Shown in pieces: positions 27,882-36,894 of a stretch of 64,000 bases of DNA (positions are counted from its first letter, which is position 1; each line of letters begins with the position of its first letter). Made by a program: the position numbers and the translations under genes. The stretch lies in contig JAAYVB010000002.1 in NCBI GenBank assembly GCA_012517405.1, positions 1-64,000 of the forward strand, written 5' to 3'. The notes beneath the pieces are model-generated. The model worked only from the letters and a program-made list of their open reading frames with translations, was not told the origin of the DNA and did not search any database. The stretch is from Propionibacterium sp. (GTDB lineage: Bacteria; Actinomycetota; Actinomycetes; Propionibacteriales; Propionibacteriaceae).

Positions 27882-29721
27882 GCTGCACCTCCTCGACTTG
27901 TGACAGCAGGTATTCGGTCAGCTCGCTGACTCCCAGCGGCAGGCCTCGCATTCTCGACCAGCTCCTGGCGTCCACCAGGTATTTCGCCCGCACGATCATG
28001 GCGAACTGGCCGAGATTGACTTCTGGGACGATGACTCGGTCGGCCCGGTGCAGCAGCTGCCCGAGGTTGGCCGGCAGCGGATTCAGATTGCGCACGTGTA
28101 TCTGGGCGATCGGGACGCCCAACTCGCGAACCCGGCGCACCGCGGCGGTGATCGCACCCCACGTCGACCCCCAGCCGAGCACCGCCAGCTTGGCGACCCC
28201 GCTCGGGTCGTCCCAGGTGGCGTCCGGTACCGCAATACGCGCGATGTGCTCGGCGCGCAGCTTGACCATGGTGTCGTGGTTGTCGCCGTCGTAACTGATC
28301 GTGCCGAGACCATTGGACTTCTCCAAGCCGCCGATCCGGTGCTCCAGACCCGGGGTGCCCGGAATGGCCCACGGCCGGTCGAGCGTCAGCGGATCGCGGT
28401 GGTAAGGCGCGAAGGTGCCCTGCTCGGTATTGGCTTCGGTCGCGAACCCGGGATCGATCGTCGGCAGGCTACCGGCGTCCGGAACCAGCCACGGCTCCGA
28501 ACCGTTGGCCAGGTAGGCGTCGGAGAGCATGATCACCGGCGTGCGGTGGGTGAGCGCGATCCGGCAGGCCTCGAAGGCCGCGCTGAAGCAGTCGGCCGGC
28601 GAACTGGGCGCGATCACCGGCACCGGGGACTCGCCGTTTCGTCCCCACATGGCCTGCAGCAGATCGGCCTGCTCAGTCTTGGTGGGCATCCCGGTCGACG
28701 GGCCGGCGCGTTGCACGTCGATGATCACCAGCGGCAGTTCGGTCATCACCGCAAGGTTGATCATCTCCTGCTTCAGCGCCAGCCCCGGCCCCGACGTCGT
28801 GGTCACACCCAGCGCACCACCGAAGGACGCACCCAGGGCTGCACCGACGGCGGCGATCTCGTCTTCTGCCTGGAAGGTCTGCACGCCGAACGCCTTGCGC
28901 TTGCTCAACTCGTGCAGCAGATCGGAGGCCGGGGTGATCGGGTAGGCACCCAGGAACAGTTGCAGGCCGGAGGCGACCGAGGCGGCCAGCAGGCCGAGCG
29001 CGGTCGCCTGGCTACCGGAGATCTGGCGGTAGCGTCCGGGGGCCTGGAAGATGGAGGCCACCTCGTAGCGCACCGCGAAGGTCTCGGTGTTCTCGCCGTA
29101 GTTCCAGCCGCCCTCCAAGGCGGCCAGGTTGGCGTCTCGAACCTCGGGCTGGGCCGCGAACTTCTGCTGCAGCCACTCCCGGGTGGGCGTCATGTCGCGG
29201 CTGTACAGCCAGCTGACCAGTCCCAAGGCGAACATATTGCGTGCCCGGGAGACGGCCTTGCGGCCCAGTCCGAACGGCGCCACCGCATCCCCGGTCACCG
29301 AGTTCAGGTCGAGGCGGACCAGCTGGTAGCTGGCTTCGAGGCTGCCGTCGTCCAGCGGGCTCACCGCATAGCCGGCATGGTTGAGATTGCGCTTGGTGTA
29401 CTCGGACGAGTCGGTGATCAGCACGCCACCGCGGCGCAGCGAGGGCAGATGCACCTTCAACGCGGCCGGATTCATGGCGACCAGGACGTCCAGATCTTCA
29501 CCGGGAGTGACGATGTCGCGGTCGGCGAAATGCACCTGGAAGCTGCTGACGCCACCGATGCTGCCCTGCGGGGCGCGGATCTCGGCCGGGAAGTCGGGCA
29601 GAGTGACGATGTCGTTGCCCTGGCGGGCGGATTCGGCTCCGAATCGGCCACCGGTGAGTTGCATGCCGTCGCCGGAATCTCCGGCGAACCGCACGACTAC
29701 CCTGCTGACTTGCTCAGGCAC
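27874..29721 (-). CDS. korA: 2-oxoacid:ferredoxin oxidoreductase alpha subunit (gamma-alpha fusion)
   Basis: 615 residues. The N-terminal part (about 8-190, RFAGDSGDGMQLTGG) is a gamma-type domain and the rest is the alpha pyrimidine-binding domain (GSQATALGLLAAS onward). This is the fused two-subunit architecture of actinobacterial KorAB. The start is GTG 29721 with CTGGAGG 8 nt upstream. In such organisms KorAB can supply succinyl-CoA and reduced ferredoxin alongside or instead of the 2-oxoglutarate dehydrogenase complex. The 201-nt region upstream is shared with the divergent mptB-like gene. Confidence 0.92.
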   Translation of the reverse strand: MPEQVSRVVVRFAGDSGDGMQLTGGRFGAESARQGNDIVTLPDFPAEIRAPQGSIGGVSSFQVHFADRDIVTPGEDLDVLVAMNPAALKVHLPSLRRGGVLITDSSEYTKRNLNHAGYAVSPLDDGSLEASYQLVRLDLNSVTGDAVAPFGLGRKAVSRARNMFALGLVSWLYSRDMTPTREWLQQKFAAQPEVRDANLAALEGGWNYGENTETFAVRYEVASIFQAPGRYRQISGSQATALGLLAASVASGLQLFLGAYPITPASDLLHELSKRKAFGVQTFQAEDEIAAVGAALGASFGGALGVTTTSGPGLALKQEMINLAVMTELPLVIIDVQRAGPSTGMPTKTEQADLLQAMWGRNGESPVPVIAPSSPADCFSAAFEACRIALTHRTPVIMLSDAYLANGSEPWLVPDAGSLPTIDPGFATEANTEQGTFAPYHRDPLTLDRPWAIPGTPGLEHRIGGLEKSNGLGTISYDGDNHDTMVKLRAEHIARIAVPDATWDDPSGVAKLAVLGWGSTWGAITAAVRRVRELGVPIAQIHVRNLNPLPANLGQLLHRADRVIVPEVNLGQFAMIVRAKYLVDARSWSRMRGLPLGVSELTEYLLSQVEEVQHV

Positions 29722-29880
29722 TCCGATAACCTCCAGTAAGAAACGCCTCGTTCATCGTCCTTGGCGAGGATTTCGCGTGTGCGCGTCGGACGAGCTTTTT
29801 CAACGATAGTTGTTGTAGAAAAGTTGGCGGGCGGTCTCGGACGTGGGTAGTGCCTTCTGCCGGGCTGTTCACTCAGGGCG

Positions 29881-29886
29881 TAGGCT
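29881..29886 (+). promoter_or_regulatory. -10 box upstream of the mptB-like gene
   Basis: TAGGCT lies 7 nt before the ATG at 29894. That ATG is out of frame with the mannosyltransferase but would be in frame with one more C in the C6 run at 29905-29910. Confidence 0.45.
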
Positions 29887-29893
29887 TATGCGC

Positions 29894-29935
29894 ATGCCCG
29901 CAGACCCCCCTCAGTTGAGGCCTTGCGCCCAGTGA
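29894..29935 (+). other. 13-residue upstream ORF overlapping the mptB-like start
   Basis: ATG 29894 encodes MPADPPQLRPCAQ and stops at TGA 29933-29935, which overlaps the in-frame GTG (29932) of the mannosyltransferase. It could be a coupling leader peptide, or the true N-terminus separated from its gene by a one-base deletion in the C-run. Confidence 0.35.
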
Positions 29936-31476
29936 TCGGCTGGTTCGCGTCCCACTGGGCAAAGGTTGTCGAAGCCTGGCGCGTGAAGAATGTGCGCCGG
30001 GGTTTCTACGGCACCCTGCTCATCACCCTCGGCGCCTTCTCGCCCGCCTACCTGCCGCGCAATTCGCCGTGGTGGCAGATGCTCACGGACGCTCAGATCA
30101 GCGGCTGGCCGGCCAAATTGGCGGGCACCTTGTTCACGATGGTCGGGCTGTTCCTTCTCTTGGACGCCTGGTTCCGGCTGCGACCCAAGGACGGGGCCAG
30201 CGAAGCCGACGTCTACGCCTACCATCATGTGCGGCATTGGGCGATCCTGCTGATCTGGGGTGCACCGTTTCTGCTGGCGCCGCCGATCTTCAGCCATGAC
30301 GCCTACAGCTACGCGGCGCAGGGCTGGCTGGTGCACAACAACATCAACCCCTATGAGGCCGGCCCGGCCGTGCTGCCCGGCGCGTTCGCCGACCAGGTCT
30401 CCTGGGTCTGGCGAGACACCCCGGCCCCCTACGGGCCGCTCGCGCTGCAGTTGCAGCACCTGATCGTCGACCTGATGGGCTTTCGTCCCTACGCCTCCGC
30501 GGTCGCGATGCGGGCCCTGGCGGTGATCGGCGTCGGCCTGATCGGCTTGCTGATTCCGCGGATCGCGCGTATCCGGGGCGCGGACCCTGCCTTCGCGGCG
30601 TGGTTCGGGACGCTCAACCCGGTGCTGGTGATCGACTTCATCGGCGGCGCGCACAACGACTCGCTGATGATGGGCCTTGTGGTGGCGGGGTTGTGGGTGA
30701 CCCTGCTGCCCGTCAAGGGCCGCTTCAACGGCTGGTGGCTGCTCGGTGCGGTGCTCGTCGGTATCGGTGCGGCGATCAAACAGCCGGCCATCATGGCAGC
30801 CTATGCGCTGCCGTTGATGGCGCGTCCATGGGCGGACTGGAGCCTGCGCGAGGTCGCCATCACTGCCGGACGCGTGCTGGCCAGCTTCGCCGTGGCGATC
30901 GGCTCGTTCAGCCTGGTCACGGTGGCCACCGGACTGGGATTCGGCTGGATCAATGCGGTCAGCGTGCCCGGCCGGGTGCTCACCATCGCCCCGTTCACCA
31001 TCATCGGCCAAGCCATTCAGCTGGTGCTGAACCTGTTCGGGCTCGACCCGAGCGGATGGGCGGCGATCACGGTTTCCCGTGCCGTCGGTGTGGTGATCGC
31101 CGCAGTGGTGATCGCAGCGATGGCGGTGACGATCGCGCGGACTCGTCCGCTGCTCTTCTTGGCCCTGGGTTATCTGACCGCCGCCCTCGCCCTGCCCGCG
31201 GTGCGCAGCTGGTACGTGTTGTGGGGCGGATTGCTGCTGCCGCTGTCCGATCCGCCGCGGCGGGTGGTGAATGTGGCGGTCTGGGCCACGGTCGTGCTGC
31301 TGTGCTACAACGGCATCAACATGGCGTGGCGCAATGATGCCATGGCTCTCGGGTTCGCGGCCGCCGCCGGTATCTGGTGGCTCGCGCGGACCCATCGTGA
31401 TACCTCGCCCGGCAGGGGCGACCGGCGCCGGAAGGTTCCCGGGGGCGCCGCCCATATCGAGTTGCAGGAGGACTGA
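29923..31476 (+). CDS. MptB-like polyprenol-phosphomannose-dependent mannosyltransferase
   Basis: 517 residues with about twelve hydrophobic segments (GT-C type fold). The catalytic-loop region FSHDAYSYAAQGWLVHNN, followed by NPYEAGP and DTPAPYGPLALQ, is typical of the actinobacterial MptA/MptB alpha-1,6-mannosyltransferases that extend lipomannan or lipoglycans. The start is unclear. TTG 29923 and GTG 29932 are the in-frame options, while a leaderless-type promoter points to ATG 29894 in another frame. One extra C in the C6 run would give a continuous N-terminus beginning MPADPPSVEALRPVIGW. The next gene begins 4 nt after the stop. Confidence 0.85.
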   Translation: MRPVIGWFASHWAKVVEAWRVKNVRRGFYGTLLITLGAFSPAYLPRNSPWWQMLTDAQISGWPAKLAGTLFTMVGLFLLLDAWFRLRPKDGASEADVYAYHHVRHWAILLIWGAPFLLAPPIFSHDAYSYAAQGWLVHNNINPYEAGPAVLPGAFADQVSWVWRDTPAPYGPLALQLQHLIVDLMGFRPYASAVAMRALAVIGVGLIGLLIPRIARIRGADPAFAAWFGTLNPVLVIDFIGGAHNDSLMMGLVVAGLWVTLLPVKGRFNGWWLLGAVLVGIGAAIKQPAIMAAYALPLMARPWADWSLREVAITAGRVLASFAVAIGSFSLVTVATGLGFGWINAVSVPGRVLTIAPFTIIGQAIQLVLNLFGLDPSGWAAITVSRAVGVVIAAVVIAAMAVTIARTRPLLFLALGYLTAALALPAVRSWYVLWGGLLLPLSDPPRRVVNVAVWATVVLLCYNGINMAWRNDAMALGFAAAAGIWWLARTHRDTSPGRGDRRRKVPGGAAHIELQED

Positions 31477-31480
31477 ATCA

Positions 31481-32431
31481 ATGACCAGCGAGATCCTCAG
31501 TGAAGTCGGCGACGGTGTCGCCACGTTGACACTGAATCGTCCACAACGCATCAACGCGGTGAATCGTGCCATGGTCGACCAGATGTCGGACATCCTGCAT
31601 GCCTGGGCCGATGACGACCGGGTGCAGCAGGTGAGGCTGGCCGGTGCCGGGGAGCGCGGTTTTTGCGCGGGGGCCGATGTGCGCGCGCTGCGTGACAGCA
31701 TCGTGGCCGGCCATCCCGATCAGGCGCTGGACTTCTTGTACGCCGAGTATGAGATGGAGCGCTACATCGCCTACTACCCCAAGCCGGTGACCTCATATCT
31801 GTCGGGTATCGCGATGGGTGCGGGGTTGGGCATCGGATTGCACAACACGACCAGCATCGGGCAGCCGGGCACCCGGTGGGCGATGCCGGAGACCGCGATC
31901 GGGCTGTGGCCCGACGTCGGGGTCTGCTACGAGCTGTCGCGTGCCCCGGGGCGCATCGGGGAGTACCTGGCGATGAGCGGGCAGACGATCGACGGACTGT
32001 CGGCCCACTGGGCGGGGCTGCTGGTCGAATGCCGTGGAGGTGACGACCCGGCATCGTCGGCGCTGGCAGCCGCGTCGGGCTGGATCGATGAGTGCTTCGC
32101 CGGCGAGGACGCCGGCGAAATCGTCGCTGCGCTGGAGTTGCATCCGGACAAGGATGCGCGAGGCGCTGCCGAAACGATCCGGGCGCGCAGCCCGTTGTCG
32201 GTCTGTGTCGCGCTGCAAGCTGTCCGCAATGCCCGCGCGATGGCCGAGATCGGCGATGTCTTCGACCAGGACGGGACGCTGGCCACCACATTCATGGCCG
32301 ATCCGGCCGACTTCGTGGAGGGCGTTCGGGCCAAGATGGTCGACAAGGACGGCGACCCGCGCTGGCGGCACGCTCGCATCGAGGACGTCGACCCCGCCGA
32401 GGTGGCCACGCGCTTCATGACGGAGATCTGA
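31481..32431 (+). CDS. 3-hydroxyisobutyryl-CoA hydrolase (enoyl-CoA hydratase superfamily)
   Basis: 316 residues of the crotonase fold: LNRPQRINAVNRAM, then FCAGADVRAL (oxyanion-hole region). The catalytic pair is in MPETAIGLWPDVG, Glu137 and Asp145. That eight-residue Glu-Asp spacing and the late FVEGVRAKMVDKDGDPRW motif distinguish valine-pathway 3-hydroxyisobutyryl-CoA hydrolases from ordinary hydratases. It is somewhat short for the family (usually about 340-360 residues). The GAGFG-type loop is altered to GAGLGIGLHN. GCAGGAGG precedes ATG 31481, and it probably shares an operon with the mannosyltransferase gene. Confidence 0.82.
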   Translation: MTSEILSEVGDGVATLTLNRPQRINAVNRAMVDQMSDILHAWADDDRVQQVRLAGAGERGFCAGADVRALRDSIVAGHPDQALDFLYAEYEMERYIAYYPKPVTSYLSGIAMGAGLGIGLHNTTSIGQPGTRWAMPETAIGLWPDVGVCYELSRAPGRIGEYLAMSGQTIDGLSAHWAGLLVECRGGDDPASSALAAASGWIDECFAGEDAGEIVAALELHPDKDARGAAETIRARSPLSVCVALQAVRNARAMAEIGDVFDQDGTLATTFMADPADFVEGVRAKMVDKDGDPRWRHARIEDVDPAEVATRFMTEI

Positions 32432-32453
32432 CCCGCCGCCGGTTCGTCCGAGC

Positions 32454-33359
32454 TCAGATCGCGTAGTCGATCACCACGGGCGCGTGGTCGCTGATCCGCG
32501 CCTCATAGCAGGCCTCCTTGTCGACCTGACCCGCGGTGGCCAGCCTCGCCAATCGGGGGGTGGCCAACTGATAGTCGATCCGCCATCCGGTGTCGGCGTC
32601 GAACGCCTTGCCACGCCAACTCCACCACGAGTACGGGCCGTCGGCGTCCGGATGCAGCTGCCGCATCACATCCACCAGGGTGCGCGGCGACACGATCGAA
32701 CCGAACCATTCACGTTCTTCCGGCAAGAACCCGGCCGAGGTCTGGTTGCCGCGCCAGTTGCGCAGGTCCCGCCGGGTATGGGCGATGTTGAAATCGCCCA
32801 GCACCACGTACTCCCGGCCGCGTCCGGCCGCCGCCAGCCGCGCCCGGCGCAACTGCCGCGCGAAACCGGCGAGGAAAGCCATCTTGCGTTGATAGCGGAC
32901 CTGGGCAGCCGCGCTGCCCGACCGATCGCGCGGGGCAACGGGGGAGTCGCCCTTCGGCACGTAGACACTGGCGATCGTCACCGGCGCCCCGGCCAGATCG
33001 ACCTCCAGGTAGCGTCCCTCGGCGACGAACGCACGCAACTCGCGGGCCAGCACGCAGTCGTCTTCAACGTCGGCCAGCACCGGCACCGTGCCGGGCGCCC
33101 AGGATAAGACCTGGGTTCCCCAGGACCGCACCGCAGCGACCGGCTCCCGGGTGAGCACGGCGACGCCGTTGCGTCCGGCCAGAGTGCCCGGATCATAGGT
33201 CACGTGATAGCCGCCGAAGACCTCCAGCGGCAGCTGATCGGCCGGGCAGCGCACCTCCTGCAGCCCGATGACATCGGCCATCCGCTCGTCACGCCAGGTT
33301 TCGAACCCTCGTCGCTGAGCAGCCCGGATCCCGTTGACGTTGTGTGTGGCGATGCGCAT
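32454..33359 (-). CDS. xthA: Exodeoxyribonuclease III
   Basis: 301 residues of the exonuclease/endonuclease/phosphatase fold. Active-site segments are NVNGIRAA (5' Asn), IGLQEVR (Glu35), VYVPKGD, LGDFNIAHT (Asp-Asn) and the terminal SDHAPVVIDYAI (Asp-His). It acts as an AP endonuclease and 3'-5' exonuclease in base excision repair. ATG 33359 follows TATGGT by 6 nt and has no ribosome-binding site, so it looks leaderless. It converges on the preceding hydrolase gene. Confidence 0.93.
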   Translation of the reverse strand: MRIATHNVNGIRAAQRRGFETWRDERMADVIGLQEVRCPADQLPLEVFGGYHVTYDPGTLAGRNGVAVLTREPVAAVRSWGTQVLSWAPGTVPVLADVEDDCVLARELRAFVAEGRYLEVDLAGAPVTIASVYVPKGDSPVAPRDRSGSAAAQVRYQRKMAFLAGFARQLRRARLAAAGRGREYVVLGDFNIAHTRRDLRNWRGNQTSAGFLPEEREWFGSIVSPRTLVDVMRQLHPDADGPYSWWSWRGKAFDADTGWRIDYQLATPRLARLATAGQVDKEACYEARISDHAPVVIDYAI

Positions 33360-33365
33360 GGCGCC

Positions 33366-33371
33366 ACCATA
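33366..33371 (-). promoter_or_regulatory. -10 box of the leaderless xthA promoter
   Basis: TATGGT on the minus strand, exactly 6 nt before ATG 33359. Confidence 0.5.
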
Positions 33372-33414
33372 GACGACCCGCGCCGAGCCTCCGACCGGGC
33401 AAAGCGACGGCGGC

Positions 33415-33420
33415 TAGGCT
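33415..33420 (+). promoter_or_regulatory. -10 box of the leaderless promoter for the small membrane protein
   Basis: TAGGCT, exactly 6 nt before GTG 33427. It is divergent from the xthA promoter within 67 nt. Confidence 0.5.
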
Positions 33421-33426
33421 CGCCGT

Positions 33427-33873
33427 GTGAGCAAGCGGCGAGCAACGGCGAAGCACAGCATCGGGCCCGGTTTCCGCAGCCGTCCTGCCTGGATCGCGGT
33501 GATCGGCTGGTGGAGCGCGGTCGTCCTGGCGATCGTGGCGACTGTGCTGCTGAACAGCTGGCTGGCCGACGAAACCCGCATCGGCGCCCAGCGCGCCGGC
33601 ATCTGGCTGGCCGGTTTCGCCGCGCTGGCCGCGATCACCGGCTGGGTCGGCAGCATCGGTTCGGTACTCAAGGACGATGGACGCGTCCGCGCCGGCGCCA
33701 GCTGTCTGCTCGCCATACCGATCGTCAGCCTGGTGATGGGAATCATCGCGGTCTCATCGACCGTCGAACGGCCTACTGATCCGCTGCCGGTGTTGTGGGT
33801 GATCATCTCGGGCCTGTTGCTGCTGGTGGGAACGCTGCTGATCGTGTTGCCAGAGCATCTGGGTACTTCTTGA
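33427..33873 (+). CDS. Small four-helix membrane protein, function unknown
   Basis: 148 residues. A basic N-terminus (SKRRATAKHSIGPGFRSR) is followed by four predicted transmembrane segments at about 22-42, 56-76, 89-109 and 120-141. I recognise no conserved motif. Start GTG 33427 fits a leaderless transcript. It is divergent from xthA and lies 31 nt upstream of the S4-domain gene, so the two may be co-transcribed. Confidence 0.7.
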   Translation: MSKRRATAKHSIGPGFRSRPAWIAVIGWWSAVVLAIVATVLLNSWLADETRIGAQRAGIWLAGFAALAAITGWVGSIGSVLKDDGRVRAGASCLLAIPIVSLVMGIIAVSSTVERPTDPLPVLWVIISGLLLLVGTLLIVLPEHLGTS

Positions 33874-33904
33874 ATCGCCGATCCCGACCGGCAAGGATCA
33901 GCCT

Positions 33905-34126
33905 ATGAGCATCGAAACGGTGGACGTCGGCAGCATGATCCGGCTCGGGCAGTTCCTCAAGTACGCGGGCATCGCCGAATCGGGGGCGCATGCCCGCGAA
34001 ATGATCGAGGCCGGCGATGTGGAAGTCGACGGTGAGATCGAGACCCATCGCGGCCGCCAGTTGCACGGGGGCGAGGTGGTGACGGTGATCACCGAGGCCT
34101 TCGAGACTACCGTGCGCGTCGGCTGA
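33905..34126 (+). CDS. S4-domain RNA-binding protein (YaaA/RlbA-like)
   Basis: 73 residues that are almost entirely one S4 domain: LGQFLKYAGIAESGAHAREMI, split by the turn before AGDVEVDGEIETHRGRQL and then GEVVTV. Stand-alone S4 proteins of this size bind structured RNA, often ribosomal; the precise target is not known. AAGGATC precedes ATG 33905. It is followed after 13 nt by the AarF-like gene. Confidence 0.88.
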   Translation: MSIETVDVGSMIRLGQFLKYAGIAESGAHAREMIEAGDVEVDGEIETHRGRQLHGGEVVTVITEAFETTVRVG

Positions 34127-34139
34127 GCCGGGGGCGGGA

Positions 34140-36104
34140 ATGACTTTCTGGGAGGTCCTCGGACAGGGCGCGGTCGCGCTCTACAGCCTCATCACGCTGG
34201 CGCTGGTCACCTTGCTGGTGGCGCGCACCAGCAAACGGGTGCTCGGCATTCAGGTGTCGGCGATACGGGCGATGCTGGTGGTGATCGGCATTTTCGCGAT
34301 GCTGGGCCCGGTGCTCGTCTACTTCGGCGAGCACACCGATCTGGAGGGCACCTCGGCGTCCAATATGGTCGCCGTGACCGTGCTGATGGTCGGCCTGGCA
34401 CTTGGCGTGTTCGCGCTGGGGCTGCTGGCGCTGATGGTGCTCGAGGTCATCATCCCCACCGGGTCGACCCCGCCGCTGCGGGTGATGCTGACTGGTTGGC
34501 GCGCTCGCCTGCGCCGCACCGGACGTTACGTGCAGATCATGGTCATCCTCTTCCGGCGGGGCCTGACCGCCCCTCTGCGCGGGGTGCTCAACGTCGGGCC
34601 GAGCACGGCCGAGTCGGTGCGGCTGGCTATGGAGGACGCCGGAGTCACCTTCGTCAAGCTCGGGCAACTGTTGTCGACCCGCAGCGACCTGCTGCCCCCC
34701 GAGTACATCGCCGAACTGTCCAAGCTCACCAGCCAGGCCGAACCCCAGCCCTACGAACGGGTCCGCGCGACCCTCGAGAAGGAACTGGGCGACAAGCTGG
34801 CCAGACTGGACGTCGATCCCGCCCCGCTTGCCTCCGCATCACTGGCCCAGGTGCATGCCGCAACTCTGGACGGCAAGTATCAGGTGGTCGCCAAGGTGCA
34901 GCGCGCAGGCGCCCCCGAGCAGGTCGAGATCGATCTGCAGATACTCGGACGCCTGGCCCGCAGGTTGGTCCGCAACGCCGAATGGGCCCGCAGGCTCGGC
35001 GTCGACGACATCGTGGGCGGTTTTGCCGACTCGGTGCGCGATGAGCTCGATTTCACCATCGAGGTCAGCAATATGGATGCGCTGCGTCCCGAACTGGTGG
35101 CCGGTGGGGTGCGGGTGCCGGCGGTCTACCACGAGCTGTGCGACGAGCGAGTGATCATCATGGAACGTTTCGACGGCGTTCCCGTCTCGCGGGCGAGCGA
35201 ACTGATCGCGTCCATTCCGCAGCCGGTCCGTGAGAAATCCGCGACGGTGCTGCTCAAAGCCGTGCTGGGGCAGATCCTCGGCAAGGGCATCTTTCATGCC
35301 GATCTGCATGCCGGCAATGTGCTGATCTGGCCCGACGGCGCCGTCGGCCTGCTCGACTACGGCTCGGTGGGACGCCTGGACGCCACGGCTCGCCGCAGCC
35401 TGGGTCTGCTGCTGTGGTCGGTGGACGCCGATGATGCCGCGCTGGCCACCGACGCCGTGCTGGAACTGCTCGATCACGACGGGCAGATCGATGAGCGCGA
35501 TCTGCAGCGCCAGCTCGGAAGCATCATCACGCAGGTGCGGGCGGGTGCGACCGGCACCACGATGGCCTTCTTCTCCCAGCTGCTGCGGCTGGTGCTGGAC
35601 AAAGGCATGAGCGTGCCGGGCAATATTGCGTTGGCGCTCCGCTCGCTGGGTGCGCTGGAGGGCACCTTGAAGCAGATCAATCCGTCGCTGGATCTGATCG
35701 ACACCGCCCGCGACCAGGCCCGCGCCGTGGTCGGCGATGTCACCCCCGCCGGCGCCAAGCAGCAGATCGCGAACCAGGCGATCCGGCTGGTGCCGCTGAT
35801 CAGCCACCTGCCGCGCCGGGTCAACCGCATCACCGAAGACCTTGCCACCGGACGCTTCACCACCCACACCCGGATCGTCTCGCATCCCGACGACCGGGCC
35901 TTCCTGACGGGCCTGGCGAACCAGGTGGTGGTCGCGATCCTCGCCGGTTTCGCCGTGATCGGGGCGATCCTGTTGGTGACGGCATCGGGCGGGCCCGAGA
36001 TCTACGGTTTCCGCATCTCCGACCTACTCGGCTTCTTGTTGGGCTTCAGCGGATTCATTCTCGCGTTGCGATCGGTGGCGATGGTCTTCGGCCGCCGCAC
36101 GTAA
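34140..36104 (+). CDS. AarF/UbiB (ABC1) family kinase-like membrane protein
   Basis: 654 residues. Two to three N-terminal helices (about 5-105) precede the ABC1 domain, which has the invariant KLGQLLSTRSDLLPPEY, the Ala-rich loop ASASLAQVHAA replacing a P-loop, the catalytic-loop ADLHAGNVLIW and DYGSVG. A C-terminal helical pair (about 595-650) completes the UbiB topology. Family members support isoprenoid-quinone biosynthesis or distribution, which would fit the menaquinone genes elsewhere in the window; the exact substrate is unknown. The stop codon lies inside the first unit of a 14-nt tandem repeat. Confidence 0.9.
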   Translation: MTFWEVLGQGAVALYSLITLALVTLLVARTSKRVLGIQVSAIRAMLVVIGIFAMLGPVLVYFGEHTDLEGTSASNMVAVTVLMVGLALGVFALGLLALMVLEVIIPTGSTPPLRVMLTGWRARLRRTGRYVQIMVILFRRGLTAPLRGVLNVGPSTAESVRLAMEDAGVTFVKLGQLLSTRSDLLPPEYIAELSKLTSQAEPQPYERVRATLEKELGDKLARLDVDPAPLASASLAQVHAATLDGKYQVVAKVQRAGAPEQVEIDLQILGRLARRLVRNAEWARRLGVDDIVGGFADSVRDELDFTIEVSNMDALRPELVAGGVRVPAVYHELCDERVIIMERFDGVPVSRASELIASIPQPVREKSATVLLKAVLGQILGKGIFHADLHAGNVLIWPDGAVGLLDYGSVGRLDATARRSLGLLLWSVDADDAALATDAVLELLDHDGQIDERDLQRQLGSIITQVRAGATGTTMAFFSQLLRLVLDKGMSVPGNIALALRSLGALEGTLKQINPSLDLIDTARDQARAVVGDVTPAGAKQQIANQAIRLVPLISHLPRRVNRITEDLATGRFTTHTRIVSHPDDRAFLTGLANQVVVAILAGFAVIGAILLVTASGGPEIYGFRISDLLGFLLGFSGFILALRSVAMVFGRRT

Positions 36105-36136
36105 CCCGCCGCACGTAACCCTCCGCACGTAAGCCG
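36095..36136 (+). repeat. 14-nt tandem repeat, three copies, at the aarF-like 3' end
   Basis: Unit CCGCACGTAACCCG at 36095, 36109 (one change) and 36123 (one or two changes), with a degenerate fourth copy after it. The TAA stop of the AarF-like gene is in the first unit, and TAA recurs in each copy. Confidence 0.75.
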
Positions 36137-36192
36137 CCGCGCCCGGCCCGCCGCGCGCAATCCACTGCCCACCCGACCGGCAGGTGAGCAGC

Positions 36193-36684
36193 TCAGCGGT
36201 AGTTGACGAACTGCACCGCGAACTCGTAGTCGGCGTCCTTGACCATCTTCTGCACCTGCTGCAGGGCATCGCGTGACTTCGAGCTGACCCGCAGCTCGTC
36301 GCCCTGAATCTGCGCCTTCACGCCCTTCGGACCCTCATCGCGGATCAGCTTGGAGATCTTCTTCGCGTTCTCCTGCGAGATGCCGTTCTGCATGTCGGCG
36401 GTCATATGCCACAGCTTGCCGGACAGCTTGGGCTCGCTGGCCTGCACCGACTTCAGGTCGACCCCACGGCGCACCAGCTTCGATTGGAAGACATCCCAGA
36501 CGGCCTTCACCCGCTCCTCGCCGCTGGCCTGCATCGCGATCTGGTCGCCCGACCAGCTGATGGACGCGTCGGTGCCCTTGAAGTCGAAACGCTGCCGTAC
36601 CTCCCGGGCAGCCTGATTGAGCGCGTTGTCGACCTCCTGGCGGTCGACCTTGCTGACGATATCGAAGGAACTGTCTGCAGCCAT
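36193..36684 (-). CDS. YajQ family nucleotide-binding protein
   Basis: 163 residues covering the whole family, from [20 protein letters not shown] (split at the family start) to [12 protein letters not shown] at the C-terminus. YajQ proteins have two ferredoxin-like folds. Some bind cyclic di-GMP, but that is not established for actinobacterial members. ATG 36684 is preceded by CAAGAT and 6 nt, a weaker candidate leaderless promoter. It is divergent from tRNA-Tyr. Confidence 0.92.
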   Translation of the reverse strand: MAADSSFDIVSKVDRQEVDNALNQAAREVRQRFDFKGTDASISWSGDQIAMQASGEERVKAVWDVFQSKLVRRGVDLKSVQASEPKLSGKLWHMTADMQNGISQENAKKISKLIRDEGPKGVKAQIQGDELRVSSKSRDALQQVQKMVKDADYEFAVQFVNYR

Positions 36685-36716
36685 GCGTCCATCTTGCCAT
36701 CGCCGGCCGACCGGTT

Positions 36717-36745
36717 ATGACATCCCCGCGAGGGTCTGCTATCGT
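36717..36745 (+). promoter_or_regulatory. tRNA-Tyr promoter
   Basis: -35 ATGACA (36717-36722), 17-nt spacer, -10 TATCGT (36740-36745) with TGC just before it (extended -10). Transcription would start near 36752, 17 nt before the mature tRNA. Confidence 0.6.
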
Positions 36746-36768
36746 CTTTCTTCGCTGGTTCGCAATAC

Positions 36769-36853
36769 GGCAGCTTGCCCGAGCGGCCAAAGGGAGCGGT
36801 CTGTAAAACCGTCGGCTTCGCCTACGATGGTTCGAATCCATCAGCTGCCACCA
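36769..36853 (+). tRNA. tRNA-Tyr (anticodon GTA)
   Basis: An 85-nt class II tRNA with encoded CCA. The acceptor GGCAGCT pairs with AGCTGCC. The anticodon loop CTGTAAA gives GTA. The long variable arm is CGGCTTCGCCTACG. The T-loop is GGTTCGAATCC. Confidence 0.97.
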
Positions 36854-36861
36854 GTGAAGAA

Positions 36862-36893
36862 AAGAGCCCCGATCCATGTCGATCGGGGCTCTT
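36862..36893 (+). terminator. Rho-independent terminator of tRNA-Tyr
   Basis: A perfect 13-bp stem, AAGAGCCCCGATC / GATCGGGGCTCTT, with a 6-nt loop. The T-rich TTGTTCTTTGTT follows. It begins 8 nt after the tRNA CCA. Confidence 0.85.
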
Positions 36894-36894
36894 G

